From positions 1-64,000 of the forward strand of contig NZ_JAVRHT010000004.1 of assembly GCF_031846415.1 (NCBI RefSeq): a DNA stretch of 64,000 nucleotides, read 5' to 3'. The notes beneath the pieces are model-generated. The model did not search any database and was not told the DNA's origin. It worked only from the letters and a program-made list of their open reading frames with translations. The stretch is from Rubrivirga litoralis (GTDB lineage: Bacteria; Bacteroidota; Rhodothermia; Rhodothermales; Rubricoccaceae). Both the position numbers and the translations under genes were made by a program. How positions within the stretch are numbered: position 1 is the stretch's first letter; each line of letters begins with the position of its first letter. This document shows positions 1 to 8,140 of the stretch, in pieces.

Positions 1-38
1 ATCCACTGATCCACTGATCCACTGATCCACTGATCCAC
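1..38. repeat. 8-bp tandem repeat (ATCCACTG)n
   Basis: Four full copies and a partial fifth copy of ATCCACTG run from the window edge up to the CCACCCCGCCC motif that abuts the menC start. The array may extend to the left of the window. It is one of several short tandem arrays here placed just before or after genes. Confidence 0.9.
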
Positions 39-45
39 CCCGCCC

Positions 46-1110
46 GTGCGCGTCGCCTCCTTCGACCTCCACCCCTACCGGCTCCCGCTCACCGACGCTG
101 TCGTGTGGAACGGCGAGCGGCGCGAGACGCGCGAGGGCGTGCTGCTCCGCCTCCACGACGAGCGCGGTCGGGCGGGGTGGGGCGACGCCGCCCCGCTCCC
201 CGGGTTCAGCCGCGAGACCGTCGCCGAGGCCGAGGCCGCCCTCCGCGCGCTCCTCCCCGCCCTCGACGGCCGCGACCTCGACGCGCGCGACGTGCTCCGC
301 CCGGACGGCCCGTTCCACACCGCGCTCGACGCGGCCGGCCTGCCGTCGTCGGCCCGGTTCGCGCTCGACCTCGCGCTCGCCGACCTCGCCGCGCAGGACC
401 TGGGGCGGACGCTCCCGCAGGCGCTCCACCCCGACCCGCCGGTCGTCCTCCCGCTGAACGGGCTGCTCATGGGCGACCGCGAGGCCGTCGTCGCACACGC
501 GGGGCGGCTGGCGGCCGAGGGCTGGGCCGCGGCCAAGCTCAAGGTGGGGCGGCAGGCCATCGAGGACGACGCCGAGACGGTCCGCGCCGTGAGCGGAGCC
601 CTGGGCGGGGCGGTCCTGCGCCTGGACGCCAACCGGGCGTGGACGGCGGATCAGGCTCGCGCCTTCGCCCGCGCCGTCGAGGGCGTCCCGCTCGACTACG
701 TCGAGGAGCCGACGCCGGACGCCGGCGACCACCCCGCCCTGTGGCTCGACACGGGCCTGCCGGTCGCGCTCGACGAGACGCTCCAGGAGCCGGGCGGGGC
801 GGCGCACGTGAGGGGCTGGGCGGCGGCGGCCGTCCTCAAGCCGACGCTCGTGGGCGGGCTCGCGGCCGCGCTCCGCCTCGCCGCCGCCGCGCGTGCCGTC
901 GGCGTGCGGGCCGTGCTCAGCGCGTCGTTCGAGAGCGGCGTCGGGCTCCGGGGCGTCGCCGCGCTCGCCGCCGCGACGGGCGCCGAGCCGGCCGGTCTCG
1001 ACACGTACCGCTGGCTCGCGGAAGACGTCGTGCCCCCGCTCCCGCTCGACCGCCCGCGCGTGGACCTGCCCGCCCTGTTCGCCGCCTCGCCCGAGGTGCG
1101 GGTCCCGTGA
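46..1110 (+). CDS. menC: o-succinylbenzoate synthase (enolase superfamily)
   Basis: The 354-residue protein belongs to the muconate-lactonising subgroup of the enolase superfamily. o-Succinylbenzoate synthase dehydrates SHCHC to o-succinylbenzoate in menaquinone synthesis. Visible catalytic features are the K-x-K motif (K164, K166), metal ligands D194 (LDAN), E220 (VEEP) and D243 (LDET), and the second base K265 (VLKP). The N-terminal capping domain covers about residues 1-125. The start is a GTG directly abutting CCACCCCGCCC. The gene overlaps menE by four bases (GTGA), which supports menC over other superfamily activities such as dipeptide epimerase. Overall length is normal. The function rests on motifs plus the menE neighbour. 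Confidence 0.88.
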   Translation: MRVASFDLHPYRLPLTDAVVWNGERRETREGVLLRLHDERGRAGWGDAAPLPGFSRETVAEAEAALRALLPALDGRDLDARDVLRPDGPFHTALDAAGLPSSARFALDLALADLAAQDLGRTLPQALHPDPPVVLPLNGLLMGDREAVVAHAGRLAAEGWAAAKLKVGRQAIEDDAETVRAVSGALGGAVLRLDANRAWTADQARAFARAVEGVPLDYVEEPTPDAGDHPALWLDTGLPVALDETLQEPGGAAHVRGWAAAAVLKPTLVGGLAAALRLAAAARAVGVRAVLSASFESGVGLRGVAALAAATGAEPAGLDTYRWLAEDVVPPLPLDRPRVDLPALFAASPEVRVP

Positions 1111-2678
1111 CCGACCCCGTCCGCCACCACGCCCGCGCCCGCCCCAGCGCGCCCGCCCTCGTCACGCCCGACGCGGTGTGGACGTGGGCCGAGCTGGACG
1201 CCCGCGTCGGCGCCTGCGCCGCGCGCCTCGCCGCCCCGCCCCGGGCGCCCGACGTGTGGCAGGGCGCCGCCCCGCTCGCCGTCCGCGCCCAGACCTCGCC
1301 GGACCTCGTGGTGCTGACGCTCGCCGCGCTCCGGTCGGGGCCGACGCTCGTCCCGCTCTCGACGCGCTGGCCGGCGGCGGCGGTCGCCGACGCGCTCGAC
1401 CGTCTCGGCCTGGACGCGCTCGTGGCCGACGGCTCTGACGGCGCCCCGACCGGCCTCGACACCACCCCGCTCGACGCGCTCGCGCGGGCGGGGCGGGGCG
1501 GGGCAGAGGAGCGGGGCGGGGCGGGGGAGGCCGCCCAGTCTGCGGTGGCATCCTCGACCACGTCGTTGCGTGCAACGACGCTACGCAAGGGCGGGGCGGG
1601 GGAGGGCGGAGCGGGAGCGGGGCGGGGCGGCGCACGAACCCCGACCCCCGAACCCCTCGACCCCCAAACCCCTTTTACCGTCGTCCATACGTCGGGGTCG
1701 ACGGGCGTGCCGAAGGCGGCGCTCCACACGGTCGGCAACCACGTGGCGAGCGCGCGCGGCGTGAACCGGCGCCTTGGACTGGGGGCGGACGGCCGCTGGC
1801 TCCTCGACCTCCCGCTGTACCACGTCGGCGGGCTGGGCGTCGTGGTCCGGTGCGCGCTCGAAGGCGCCGCGATGGTTCTCCCCGGCGAGGGCATGAGCAC
1901 GGCCGAGGCCGTCCGCGTGCTGCGGCCGACGCATGCCTCATTCGTCTCGACGCAGCTCCGCCGCCTCCTGGACGCGTTGGGCGGGGCGGCTGGCGGCGCC
2001 GCGAGCCTCCGCGCCGTGCTCCTCGGCGGCAGCGCGATCCCCGCTAGCCTGCTGGACGAGGCCGCCGCCCGCGGCCTGCCCGTCGCCACGTCGTACGGGC
2101 TGACCGAGATGACGTCGACCGTCACCGCGACAGCGGCCGGCGCCGGCCGCCCCGCCCTCGCCACGTCGGGCGCCGTCCTCGACGGCCGCGCGCTCCGCCT
2201 CACCGCCGGTGGCGAGATCGAGGTGGGCGGGGCGGCCCTCTTCGCGGGCTACCTCGGGCCGGACGGCCTCGCCCCGCCCGGTGCGTGGTTCGCGACCGGC
2301 GACCTCGGGCACCTGGACGACGCCGGCCGCCTCGTCGTGACGGGCCGGCGCGGACTCATGTTCGTGTCGGGCGGCGAGAACGTGCAGCCCGAGGCCATCG
2401 AGGCCGCGCTCCTCGCGCTCGACGGCGTCGCCGAGGCCGTCGTCGTGCCCGTCCCCGACGCCGACTTCGGGCACCGCCCCGCCGCCTTCGTGCGCACCAC
2501 GAGCGCCGCCCCGCCCGACGCGGACGGCCTGCGGGCCGCGCTCCGCCGGACGCTCCCCGGCTTCATGGTGCCCGTCGCCGTTTACGCCTGGGGCGGGGCG
2601 GGGGGCATGAAACCGGACCGCCCCGCCCTGGCGGAGAGGGCGGGAGGGATGGGGAGGAATAGAGGAGCGGAGGGATGA
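1107..2678 (+). CDS. menE: o-succinylbenzoate-CoA ligase with a repeat-derived insertion
   Basis: This adenylate-forming ligase activates o-succinylbenzoate to its CoA thioester, the step after MenC. The GTG start overlaps the menC stop. Motifs seen are the phosphate loop TSGSTGVPKAA, the SYGLTEMTS segment, GDLGHLDDAGRL, the hinge-region GRRGLMFVSGGENVQP, and a C-terminal GGMKPDR that resembles the usual catalytic-lysine region. At 523 residues it is longer than usual. Residues about 127-187 (nt about 1488-1665) are a Gly/Ala/Arg-rich stretch encoded by intergenic-type repeats, including a 20-bp palindrome, lying just before the phosphate loop. The last residues and the stop codon lie inside another repeat (2640-2738). 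The frame is open throughout, so it is probably functional. Confidence 0.85.
   Translation: MTDPVRHHARARPSAPALVTPDAVWTWAELDARVGACAARLAAPPRAPDVWQGAAPLAVRAQTSPDLVVLTLAALRSGPTLVPLSTRWPAAAVADALDRLGLDALVADGSDGAPTGLDTTPLDALARAGRGGAEERGGAGEAAQSAVASSTTSLRATTLRKGGAGEGGAGAGRGGARTPTPEPLDPQTPFTVVHTSGSTGVPKAALHTVGNHVASARGVNRRLGLGADGRWLLDLPLYHVGGLGVVVRCALEGAAMVLPGEGMSTAEAVRVLRPTHASFVSTQLRRLLDALGGAAGGAASLRAVLLGGSAIPASLLDEAAARGLPVATSYGLTEMTSTVTATAAGAGRPALATSGAVLDGRALRLTAGGEIEVGGAALFAGYLGPDGLAPPGAWFATGDLGHLDDAGRLVVTGRRGLMFVSGGENVQPEAIEAALLALDGVAEAVVVPVPDADFGHRPAAFVRTTSAAPPDADGLRAALRRTLPGFMVPVAVYAWGGAGGMKPDRPALAERAGGMGRNRGAEG
1561..1580. repeat. 20-bp palindrome inside menE
   Basis: The sequence CGTCGTTGCGTGCAACGACG, followed by CTACG, is a copy of the dispersed palindrome also found at 5330, 9790 and 54922. 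Here it is translated in frame within MenE. The stem is perfect although its third position differs from the other copies, because the pairing base has changed too. Confidence 0.85.
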
Positions 2679-2738
2679 GCAGATGCCCCCGCCCCTCTGC
2701 TCATCCCTCACCCATCCCCTCATCCCGCATCCCTCCTT
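2640..2738. repeat. GGATGAGCAGA inverted-repeat element, copy 1
   Basis: Two arms of about 40 nt face each other. The left arm is purine-rich, contains GGAGGGATGGGGAGG and ends in GGATGAGCAGA. The right arm begins TCTGCTCATCCCTC and ends CATCCCTCC. A short C-rich loop separates them. Related copies lie at 14499-14612, inside the ABC exporter gene, and at 34543-34663. The menE stop codon is within the left arm, and the right arm lies against the stop of the convergent PpiD gene, so the hairpin may also end both transcripts. Confidence 0.8.
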
Positions 2739-4809
2739 ACAGCAAGTCGTCCCGGAAGTCGTCGACCTCGGCGTCGTCGCGGAGCCCTTCGAGCCACGCC
2801 TGGAGCACGCGCTGCCGCTTCTGCTGGAGGAGCTGCTGCCGGATCTGCTCGCGGAGCTCCGGCGTCAGCTCGGCGTCGGTGCCGCCGACGAGCGACGTCG
2901 TGCGGACGACGAACGCGGCCTGGTCGCCCCCGATGACCCCGCTCCGCTGGCCGGGCTGGAGCCCGAACGCGGCGCCGACGGCCCGCGGTTCGCGCCCGAA
3001 CTGCGGCACGACCGGGTCGGCCAGCGACAGGTCCGACGCCCGCTCGACGTCCGTCCCAGCCGCCTGGGCGATGCCGGGCAGCGAGCCGGCGGCGAGCGCC
3101 TGCTGGAGCTTCTCCTTCTGGACGGCCTCCTTTTTGTCGAGGAGCACGGCCGACTCGATCTGGTCGCGGACCTCGTCGAACGGGGCCACGCCTTCGGGCC
3201 GCTCGTCGACGAGGCGGACGACGATGAAGCTGTCGCCGGCGTCGATCGGGTCCGACACGGCGCCCTCGGAGGCGCGGCGGAGGAAGCGGTTCAGCTCGCG
3301 GCCGACTTCGAGGCCGGGGATCCCGATCTGGTCGGCCTGGATCTGCGTCTCGGTCGGGGCGGTCCCGCGCTCCCGGGCGGCCTCGGCAAAGTCCTGGTCT
3401 TCGAGGTCGAGGAACGCCTGGAAGTCCTCGGCCTCGCCCATCACGCGGTCGATGTCGCCCTCGACGGGGCGCGAGACGCGGACGAGCTCAACCTCCTGGT
3501 CGGCCCGGTCCTCGACCTCGATCAGGTGGACGCCGTAGGGCGTCTCGACCGGACCCACGACCTGCCCGAGCGGGGCGGCAAAGGCGGCCTGCTCGAACTC
3601 GGGGTTGAGCTGGCCGCGCCCGAACCACCCGAGCTCGCCGCCCCGGTCCTTGTTGCTCTCGTCGGTCGAGAACTGCCGGGCGGCCTGCTCGAACGAGAGC
3701 TGGCCGGACTCGATCTGCTGCTTGACCTCGCGGGCGCGCTCGGCCTGGCCGGCGGGGAGCAGGATGTGGCGGGCGCGGAGTGAGGGCTCGCTGGCGGGGC
3801 GGACGCCCGTGATGCGGGCGACGTACGCCTGCCCCCCGGCGACGACCGGGCCGACGACGCGGCCGGCGGTCGGGTTCTGGAACACGGCCGTCGCGAGCGC
3901 GGCCGGGAGGTCGCCGGCGCCGACGTACTGGGCCTCGACCTCGCCGCCGAACGAGTTCCGCCGCGCGAACGAGACGGGGTCGGGCGCCGTGCGGAAGTCG
4001 GCGACGAGGCCGCGGAGCTCGTCCGTGGCCCGGGCCGAGTCCTCGGCCGTCGGCGTCTTCGGGAAGGCCACGTACTCGACGGCGTAGGTGGCCGGCCGCT
4101 CGTAGTCGGCCTCGTGCGTGCGGTAGTAGTCGCGGAGGTCGTCGTCGCTTACCTGGACCTCGCTGTCGGGGACGTCGGCGTAGCGGAGGGCGACGAACTC
4201 GGCGCCGGCCCGCCGGTTCTGGCGGACGAACGCGGCGTCGACCTCGGCGTCGGAGACGCGGGCCGAGGCGCCGATCAGGGCGGCGAGCTTGGCCTGGCGC
4301 CGGTTCCGGCGGACCTGCTCCTCGATGGCGATCAGCTGCTCGGTGTACTGGGGGTCCTCGACGACCTGCTGGAGCGCGGCCCGGTCGACGCCGCCCTGGC
4401 CGTCGCCGAGCACCTGGAGGATGAGCGGGTCGGGGTTCGGTCCTTCGATGAGCTCGTAGACCTCGTCGTCGGTGACCTGGATGCCCAGCCGGTCCATCTC
4501 GCGCTCGACGAGCGCGTTGTCGACGAGGGCGTCGAACACCTGGTTCTCGATCTGGGCCTGGAGCCCGTTTGAGACCGGGACGCCCTGGGCCTGGTACGCC
4601 TGGACCTGCTGCTGGACCGCGTTGTTGAACAGCTCGCCGTCGATGGCGACGCCGTCGACCGTCCCGATCGTCCGCCCGTCGCGGCCGCGGCCGACGTTGT
4701 CGAACGCGCCCGAGTCCTGGAGCGCCCACAGGCCGCCGAAGGCGACGACGAGGACGCCGACGAGCACGCCGCCGGCCCGCTCTCGAATGCTGTTCATCAC
4801 TCCGGCCAT
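2737..4809 (-). CDS. PpiD/SurA-like peptidyl-prolyl isomerase, membrane-anchored
   Basis: The 690-residue protein has one N-terminal membrane segment (about residues 13-31), a SurA-type N-terminal chaperone region (about 45-200), and one parvulin PpiC domain (about 346-435: RARHILLPAG to GVHLIEVED). The remaining sequence resembles chaperone linkers. PpiD-type proteins sit in the inner membrane, facing the periplasm, and help outer-membrane proteins fold. Length and layout fit PpiD of Bacteroidota relatives. The start is the ATG giving MAGVMNSIRERAG; an in-frame ATG four codons later is an alternative. A TAGCTTCC promoter-like element lies about 90 bp upstream. The gene converges on menE with only a repeat hairpin between them. 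Confidence 0.88.
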   Translation of the reverse strand: MAGVMNSIRERAGGVLVGVLVVAFGGLWALQDSGAFDNVGRGRDGRTIGTVDGVAIDGELFNNAVQQQVQAYQAQGVPVSNGLQAQIENQVFDALVDNALVEREMDRLGIQVTDDEVYELIEGPNPDPLILQVLGDGQGGVDRAALQQVVEDPQYTEQLIAIEEQVRRNRRQAKLAALIGASARVSDAEVDAAFVRQNRRAGAEFVALRYADVPDSEVQVSDDDLRDYYRTHEADYERPATYAVEYVAFPKTPTAEDSARATDELRGLVADFRTAPDPVSFARRNSFGGEVEAQYVGAGDLPAALATAVFQNPTAGRVVGPVVAGGQAYVARITGVRPASEPSLRARHILLPAGQAERAREVKQQIESGQLSFEQAARQFSTDESNKDRGGELGWFGRGQLNPEFEQAAFAAPLGQVVGPVETPYGVHLIEVEDRADQEVELVRVSRPVEGDIDRVMGEAEDFQAFLDLEDQDFAEAARERGTAPTETQIQADQIGIPGLEVGRELNRFLRRASEGAVSDPIDAGDSFIVVRLVDERPEGVAPFDEVRDQIESAVLLDKKEAVQKEKLQQALAAGSLPGIAQAAGTDVERASDLSLADPVVPQFGREPRAVGAAFGLQPGQRSGVIGGDQAAFVVRTTSLVGGTDAELTPELREQIRQQLLQQKRQRVLQAWLEGLRDDAEVDDFRDDLL

Positions 4810-4895
4810 GTCTCGCTCCGCGTGCGCGGGGGTTGGGGGGCGGCGGTCGCCGCAAGCGCTAGGCGCCGGCAGCGCCGGCTCGACTCAGGGAACCC

Positions 4896-4905
4896 GGAAG
4901 CTAGC
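4896..4905 (-). promoter_or_regulatory. candidate -10 element for the PpiD-like gene
   Basis: On the minus strand this reads GCTAGCTTCC, matching the CGTAGNTTY pattern seen before several other genes here and resembling the Bacteroidota -7 element TAnnTTTG. No clear -33 element is seen. Confidence 0.45.
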
Positions 4906-5329
4906 CCGCGCCGTGTGGCGCCCCGGGGAAAAAACGAGCGGGGCGGGGTGGGGGCTCGCTCGGCTCGCCGGGAACGGGGAATAGGGAAATGGGAACGGGC
5001 AGAGGGGCGGGGTGGGGCACGCCGATTGGCCGCCCCGCCCGTGAAGCGGGTGGCGAACCCGAGGCGGGGTGGGCTCGGGGGCAGCGCCGCCCCGCCCGCT
5101 GCCGCCCCGCCCAGTGCCGCCCCGCCCGTGGGGCGGGCGGCGAACCCGGCGGGGGCGGGGTGAACCCGGAGGCGGGGCGGCCAGGGACGGCAGGACATCG
5201 TCCCGAGGCGGCGGCAGTCCCCCTCCTGGCCACCCCGAAGGGACGGCGCAGCCAGGAGGGGATAGGGGTGGTCGTCGGGCGGGCGGGACGGTTCCGCCCG
5301 ACGTCCGCCCCGCCCGGTGCCCCGCCCGA

Positions 5330-5349
5330 CGCCGTTGCATGCAACGGCG
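5330..5349. repeat. 20-bp palindrome CGCCGTTGCATGCAACGGCG
   Basis: This is a perfect palindrome followed by CTACG. It is the intergenic counterpart of the copy inside menE, with a C-G pair at the third stem position. Confidence 0.85.
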
Positions 5350-5391
5350 CTACGTGGTGCCCTGGCATCCGTGGGGCGGGGCGGTCATCTT

Positions 5392-5451
5392 CCCCGTTCC
5401 CCGTTCCCCGTTCCCCGTTCCCCGTTCCCCGTTCCCCGTTCCCCGTTCCCC
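5392..5451. repeat. Heptanucleotide tandem repeat (CCCCGTT)n
   Basis: About eight and a half perfect 7-bp units lie downstream of the sigma factor gene. This is one of five different 7-bp arrays in the window. Confidence 0.95.
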
Positions 5452-5580
5452 ACAAAAAAGCGGGCCGAGGCGGGGCGAACCCCGAGCCTCGGCCCGCCTC
5501 TCTCTCTCCCCTTTGGGGACTCGGTGCCGCCCCCGCCCGCCGCCTCCGAGGACGGCCTGCGGGGGCGGGGCGGTGGATGT

Positions 5581-6351
5581 CTAGGCGGCCACGCGGTGGG
5601 TCTCGAACTGGCCGCGCAGCGTGCGGAGCGTCTTCGAGAGGACCTGCGAGATGCGGGCCTCGGTCAGGTGGAACTCGCCGGCGATCTCGCGGAGCGTGAG
5701 GCCCTCGAAAAAATACAGGTGGACGATCCGCTGCTCACGCTCGGGGAGCCGCCCGACGAGCGCGCCCACGAACCCGTTGGTCGAGGCGGCCTCGGCGCTG
5801 GCGTCGGCGGGCTCGGCGTCGGGCGAGGCGACGACGTCGAGCGGCGTAGGCCGGTCGTCGCCGCCGTCGTAGAGCGAGAGCGCGAACCGCTGCTGGGCGT
5901 CGCCGAGGAGCCGGTTGTAGGACCGGACGCTCACGCCGAGCCGGCCGGCGACCTGGGCCGCGCGCGGCTCGGTCCCGAGCTCCTGGCTGAGCACCTCGGC
6001 CGTCCGCGACGCCTCGGCCACGCGGCGGCGGCGGTCGCGGGAGAGGCAGTCGATGGTCCGCAGGAAGTCGACGAGGGCGCCGCGGATGCGGCCGAAGGCG
6101 AACGACGCGAACGGCGTCCCGCGGTCGGGGTCGTACGACCCGAGCGCCTGGAGCATCCCGAGCATCCCCGCGTTCTCGAGGTCGCGGTAGGTGGCCAGCG
6201 GGTGGTCGGGCAGCGTGATGCGGCGGGCCAGCGAGCGGACGAGCGGGAGGGCGGCGACGGCGACGGCCCGCGCGTGCTCGTCGACGTGGCTGGTCTCGGC
6301 GTCTCGTTCGACGACGTAGCGTTCGACGGCGTCCTGGAGCGAAGAGGTCAT
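5581..6351 (-). CDS. RNA polymerase sigma factor, FliA/WhiG type
   Basis: The 256-residue protein is a group 3 sigma-70 factor. Region 2 includes YRDLENAGMLGMLQALGSYD and FGRIRGALVDFLR, then the linker LSRDRRRRVAEASR. Region 3 reads GTEPRAAQVAGRLGVS. Region 4 (LPEREQRIVHLYFFEGLTL, then REIAGEFHLTEARISQVLSK) is a clear -35-recognising helix-turn-helix. FliA-type factors direct RNA polymerase to motility or envelope-stress promoters. No flagellar or gliding gene is visible nearby, so its regulon is unknown. I chose the ATG giving MTSSLQDAVERY; the frame stays open upstream but there encodes repeat-like Gly/Arg sequence. No anti-sigma factor lies next to it. Confidence 0.85.
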   Translation of the reverse strand: MTSSLQDAVERYVVERDAETSHVDEHARAVAVAALPLVRSLARRITLPDHPLATYRDLENAGMLGMLQALGSYDPDRGTPFASFAFGRIRGALVDFLRTIDCLSRDRRRRVAEASRTAEVLSQELGTEPRAAQVAGRLGVSVRSYNRLLGDAQQRFALSLYDGGDDRPTPLDVVASPDAEPADASAEAASTNGFVGALVGRLPEREQRIVHLYFFEGLTLREIAGEFHLTEARISQVLSKTLRTLRGQFETHRVAA

Positions 6352-6745
6352 GGGTGTGGCGGGCCGGGTGGGAGGGAAGAGGCCGCGTCGAGCGACGATT
6401 CCCCCTTCTGCAAGCCCGGTGCCACGGCCCGCCCGCCCCGCCCCCTGCCGCCGCCGACGGCCTTCAGGGGGCGCTGAGGGAACCCCCACAGTCCCGCTAC
6501 GCCCCGTCAAACGGCGTTCGCGCTCGTTTCCGGCGCTCCGTCCGCCCCGCCCGGTGCGCCGGGCGCCCGTCTCCGCCGAGCACGCATTCGTAACGGGGCG
6601 GGTAGAATCGGGGCGGGGCGGCTCCATCCGCCCCGCCCGCCTAGGTTCGGGGAGGTACGGGGTACTCGGTACGAGGTACGCGAGCGCCGAGGCGGAATCG
6701 GACCGTACCTCGTACCCGGTACCCCGTACCCGCCCGGGGGGTCTT
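6352..6745. other. Gene-free stretch with a GTAC inverted repeat
   Basis: This 394-bp gap separates the divergent 5' end of the sigma factor gene from the 3' end of the kynureninase-like gene. It contains GGGCGGGGCGG copies and, at 6654-6730, a large inverted repeat built on GGTAC. No coding sequence is supported. Confidence 0.6.
6654..6730. repeat. GGTACGGGGTAC inverted repeat, copy 1
   Basis: The left arm (6654-6680) starts GGTACGGGGTACTCGGTACG. The right arm (6704-6730) is close to its reverse complement and ends in CCCGTACC. The arms enclose about 23 nt. A second copy follows the mgtE stop at 33174-33241. It could act as a transcript-ending hairpin for the kynureninase-like gene. Confidence 0.8.
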
Positions 6746-7990
6746 CTAGGTGACCGGGCCGCCCTCGGCCGGCGCCTCGTACTCCATGTGCGCGCCCGTC
6801 CGCAGCGCCTCGTCGACGGCGTCGAACGCGCGGTCGACGTCGGCCGGCGGGTTCCAGACGAACGGGGCGAGGCGGAGGACGCGGCCCTTCCGGCTATCAG
6901 CGTAGACGTCCTGGGACTTGAGCCACGCGGCCAGGCGGTCGGCGTGCTCGACCTCGAGGACGAGCATGGCCCCGCGCCGCTCGGCCTCGCGCGGCGAGCG
7001 GACGCCGAGACCCAGCGCCTCGGCCCGCTCGATGGCGCGCGCGCCCTTGGCGAGCGTGTCGGCGCGGACGGCCGCGATGCCCTCGCCCAGCAGCACGCGG
7101 AGCCCCTCGACCGCGTGGTACATCGACGCCACGGCCGTCGTGCCCGCCAGGAACCGCCGGCGGACCTCCGGGTGGTCGGCCGGCGCGTCGGCGAACGCGA
7201 ACGGGTCGGCGTCGGCGAGCCACCCCGCCAGGCGCGGGCGGAGATCGAGCCCGGGGTGGACCCAGAGGTAGGCGTTCCCGGTCGACCCGCACGCCTCCTT
7301 GAGGAGCCCGCCGAAGTACACGTCGGCCCCGAGCGCCGCCGCGTCGACCACGACCGACGCCGTCGCGTGGTAGCCGTCGATGGCGAACAGGGCGCCGTGG
7401 CGGTGGGCGGCGTCGGCGATCCGGCGGAGGGCGTCGTCGGTCAGGACCTCGCCGGTCGCGAACCCGACGTGCGACACGACCACCCAGGCCGTCCGGTCCG
7501 TCACCGCGTCGCAGACCGCGTCGACGTCGACGAACCCGTCCGCCCCGGCGGCCACCTCGACCGGGCGCACGTCGCGGAGCCCGGCCCACCGCTGGACCGA
7601 GTGGCGGACCGACGGGAACTCGGCGTCCGTCAGCACGACCTCGGTCCGTCCCGCCCCGCCCGCGCCCTCGAACGGCTCGTCGCACGAGAGGAGGCACTGA
7701 ACCGTCCAGTGCACGTTGGGCTGGAGGATGCACGTGCCCGGCTCGGCGCCGAGGAGCGGGGCAAGCCAGCGGTCGCCGAGCGCCTCGGGCAGCGACCACC
7801 ACCCGACGTCGGTCCCCAGGTCCCAGCGGTCGGGCACGCGGTTCCAGGCGTCGACGCCGCGCTCGGCCCAGTCGTCGCAGAACGCCTGCATCATGGCCGG
7901 CACGGTCCGCGGCATGAGCCCGTGCGTGAACGCCCGGAGCTCGACGGCGGGCGGGGGCGGGGTGGCAAAGCGGTCGCGGAGGTCGAGCAT
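6746..7990 (-). CDS. Kynureninase-like class V PLP-dependent enzyme
   Basis: The 414-residue fold-type I PLP enzyme is most like the kynureninase/class V aminotransferase family. Supporting features are HWTVQCLLSC in the substrate region, VVVSHVGFATGEVL, the cofactor segment FAIDGYHATASVV, and the likely Schiff-base lysine in GGLLKEACGSTGNAYLW. Kynureninase cleaves kynurenine to anthranilate, but the lysine context differs from the usual kynureninase signature and no other kynurenine-pathway gene is nearby, so the substrate is uncertain. The start is the ATG giving MLDLRDRF, one base from GGGCGGGGTGG; upstream in-frame residues are repeat-encoded. It is co-directional with the P450 gene upstream. 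Confidence 0.7.
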   Translation of the reverse strand: MLDLRDRFATPPPPAVELRAFTHGLMPRTVPAMMQAFCDDWAERGVDAWNRVPDRWDLGTDVGWWSLPEALGDRWLAPLLGAEPGTCILQPNVHWTVQCLLSCDEPFEGAGGAGRTEVVLTDAEFPSVRHSVQRWAGLRDVRPVEVAAGADGFVDVDAVCDAVTDRTAWVVVSHVGFATGEVLTDDALRRIADAAHRHGALFAIDGYHATASVVVDAAALGADVYFGGLLKEACGSTGNAYLWVHPGLDLRPRLAGWLADADPFAFADAPADHPEVRRRFLAGTTAVASMYHAVEGLRVLLGEGIAAVRADTLAKGARAIERAEALGLGVRSPREAERRGAMLVLEVEHADRLAAWLKSQDVYADSRKGRVLRLAPFVWNPPADVDRAFDAVDEALRTGAHMEYEAPAEGGPVT

Positions 7991-8140
7991 CGGGCGGGGT
8001 GGAGGGCGGGGCGGCGGGTACTCGCGCCCGCGGCGCCGGTTGCAGCCGCCCCGCCCTCGTGCCACAGCACGCCGCCCGTTACCCCCGCCCGTGTGAGCGG
8101 ATTCGGCGGACGGGGTGGCGGCTCCTGTGCGACCGCGCCG

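Larger units (their letters stand above)
4906..5580. repeat. Intergenic mosaic repeat block A
   Basis: No gene is supported here. The block holds many copies of GGGCGGGGYGG and its complement. From about 5200 to 5272 it holds the CCTCCTGG/CCAGGAGG hairpin, with a 22-nt CCCCGAAGGGACGGCGCAGCC module inserted between the arms. The palindrome CGCCGTTGCATGCAACGGCG lies at 5330-5349 and a CCCCGTT heptamer array at 5392-5451. The same module order recurs in the blocks at about 9550, 41745, 49757 and 54655. Confidence 0.8.

Noticed and set aside
105..1106. Long open frame upstream of menE suggesting an 857-residue fusion protein
   Set aside because: The upstream part is Arg/Pro-rich and lies over menC in another frame. 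The GTG overlapping the menC stop gives a normal MenE N-terminus.
2675..3783. Plus-strand open frames of about 290-370 residues opposite the PpiD gene
   Set aside because: They mirror the codon pattern of the PpiD gene on the opposite strand and carry no domain signature.
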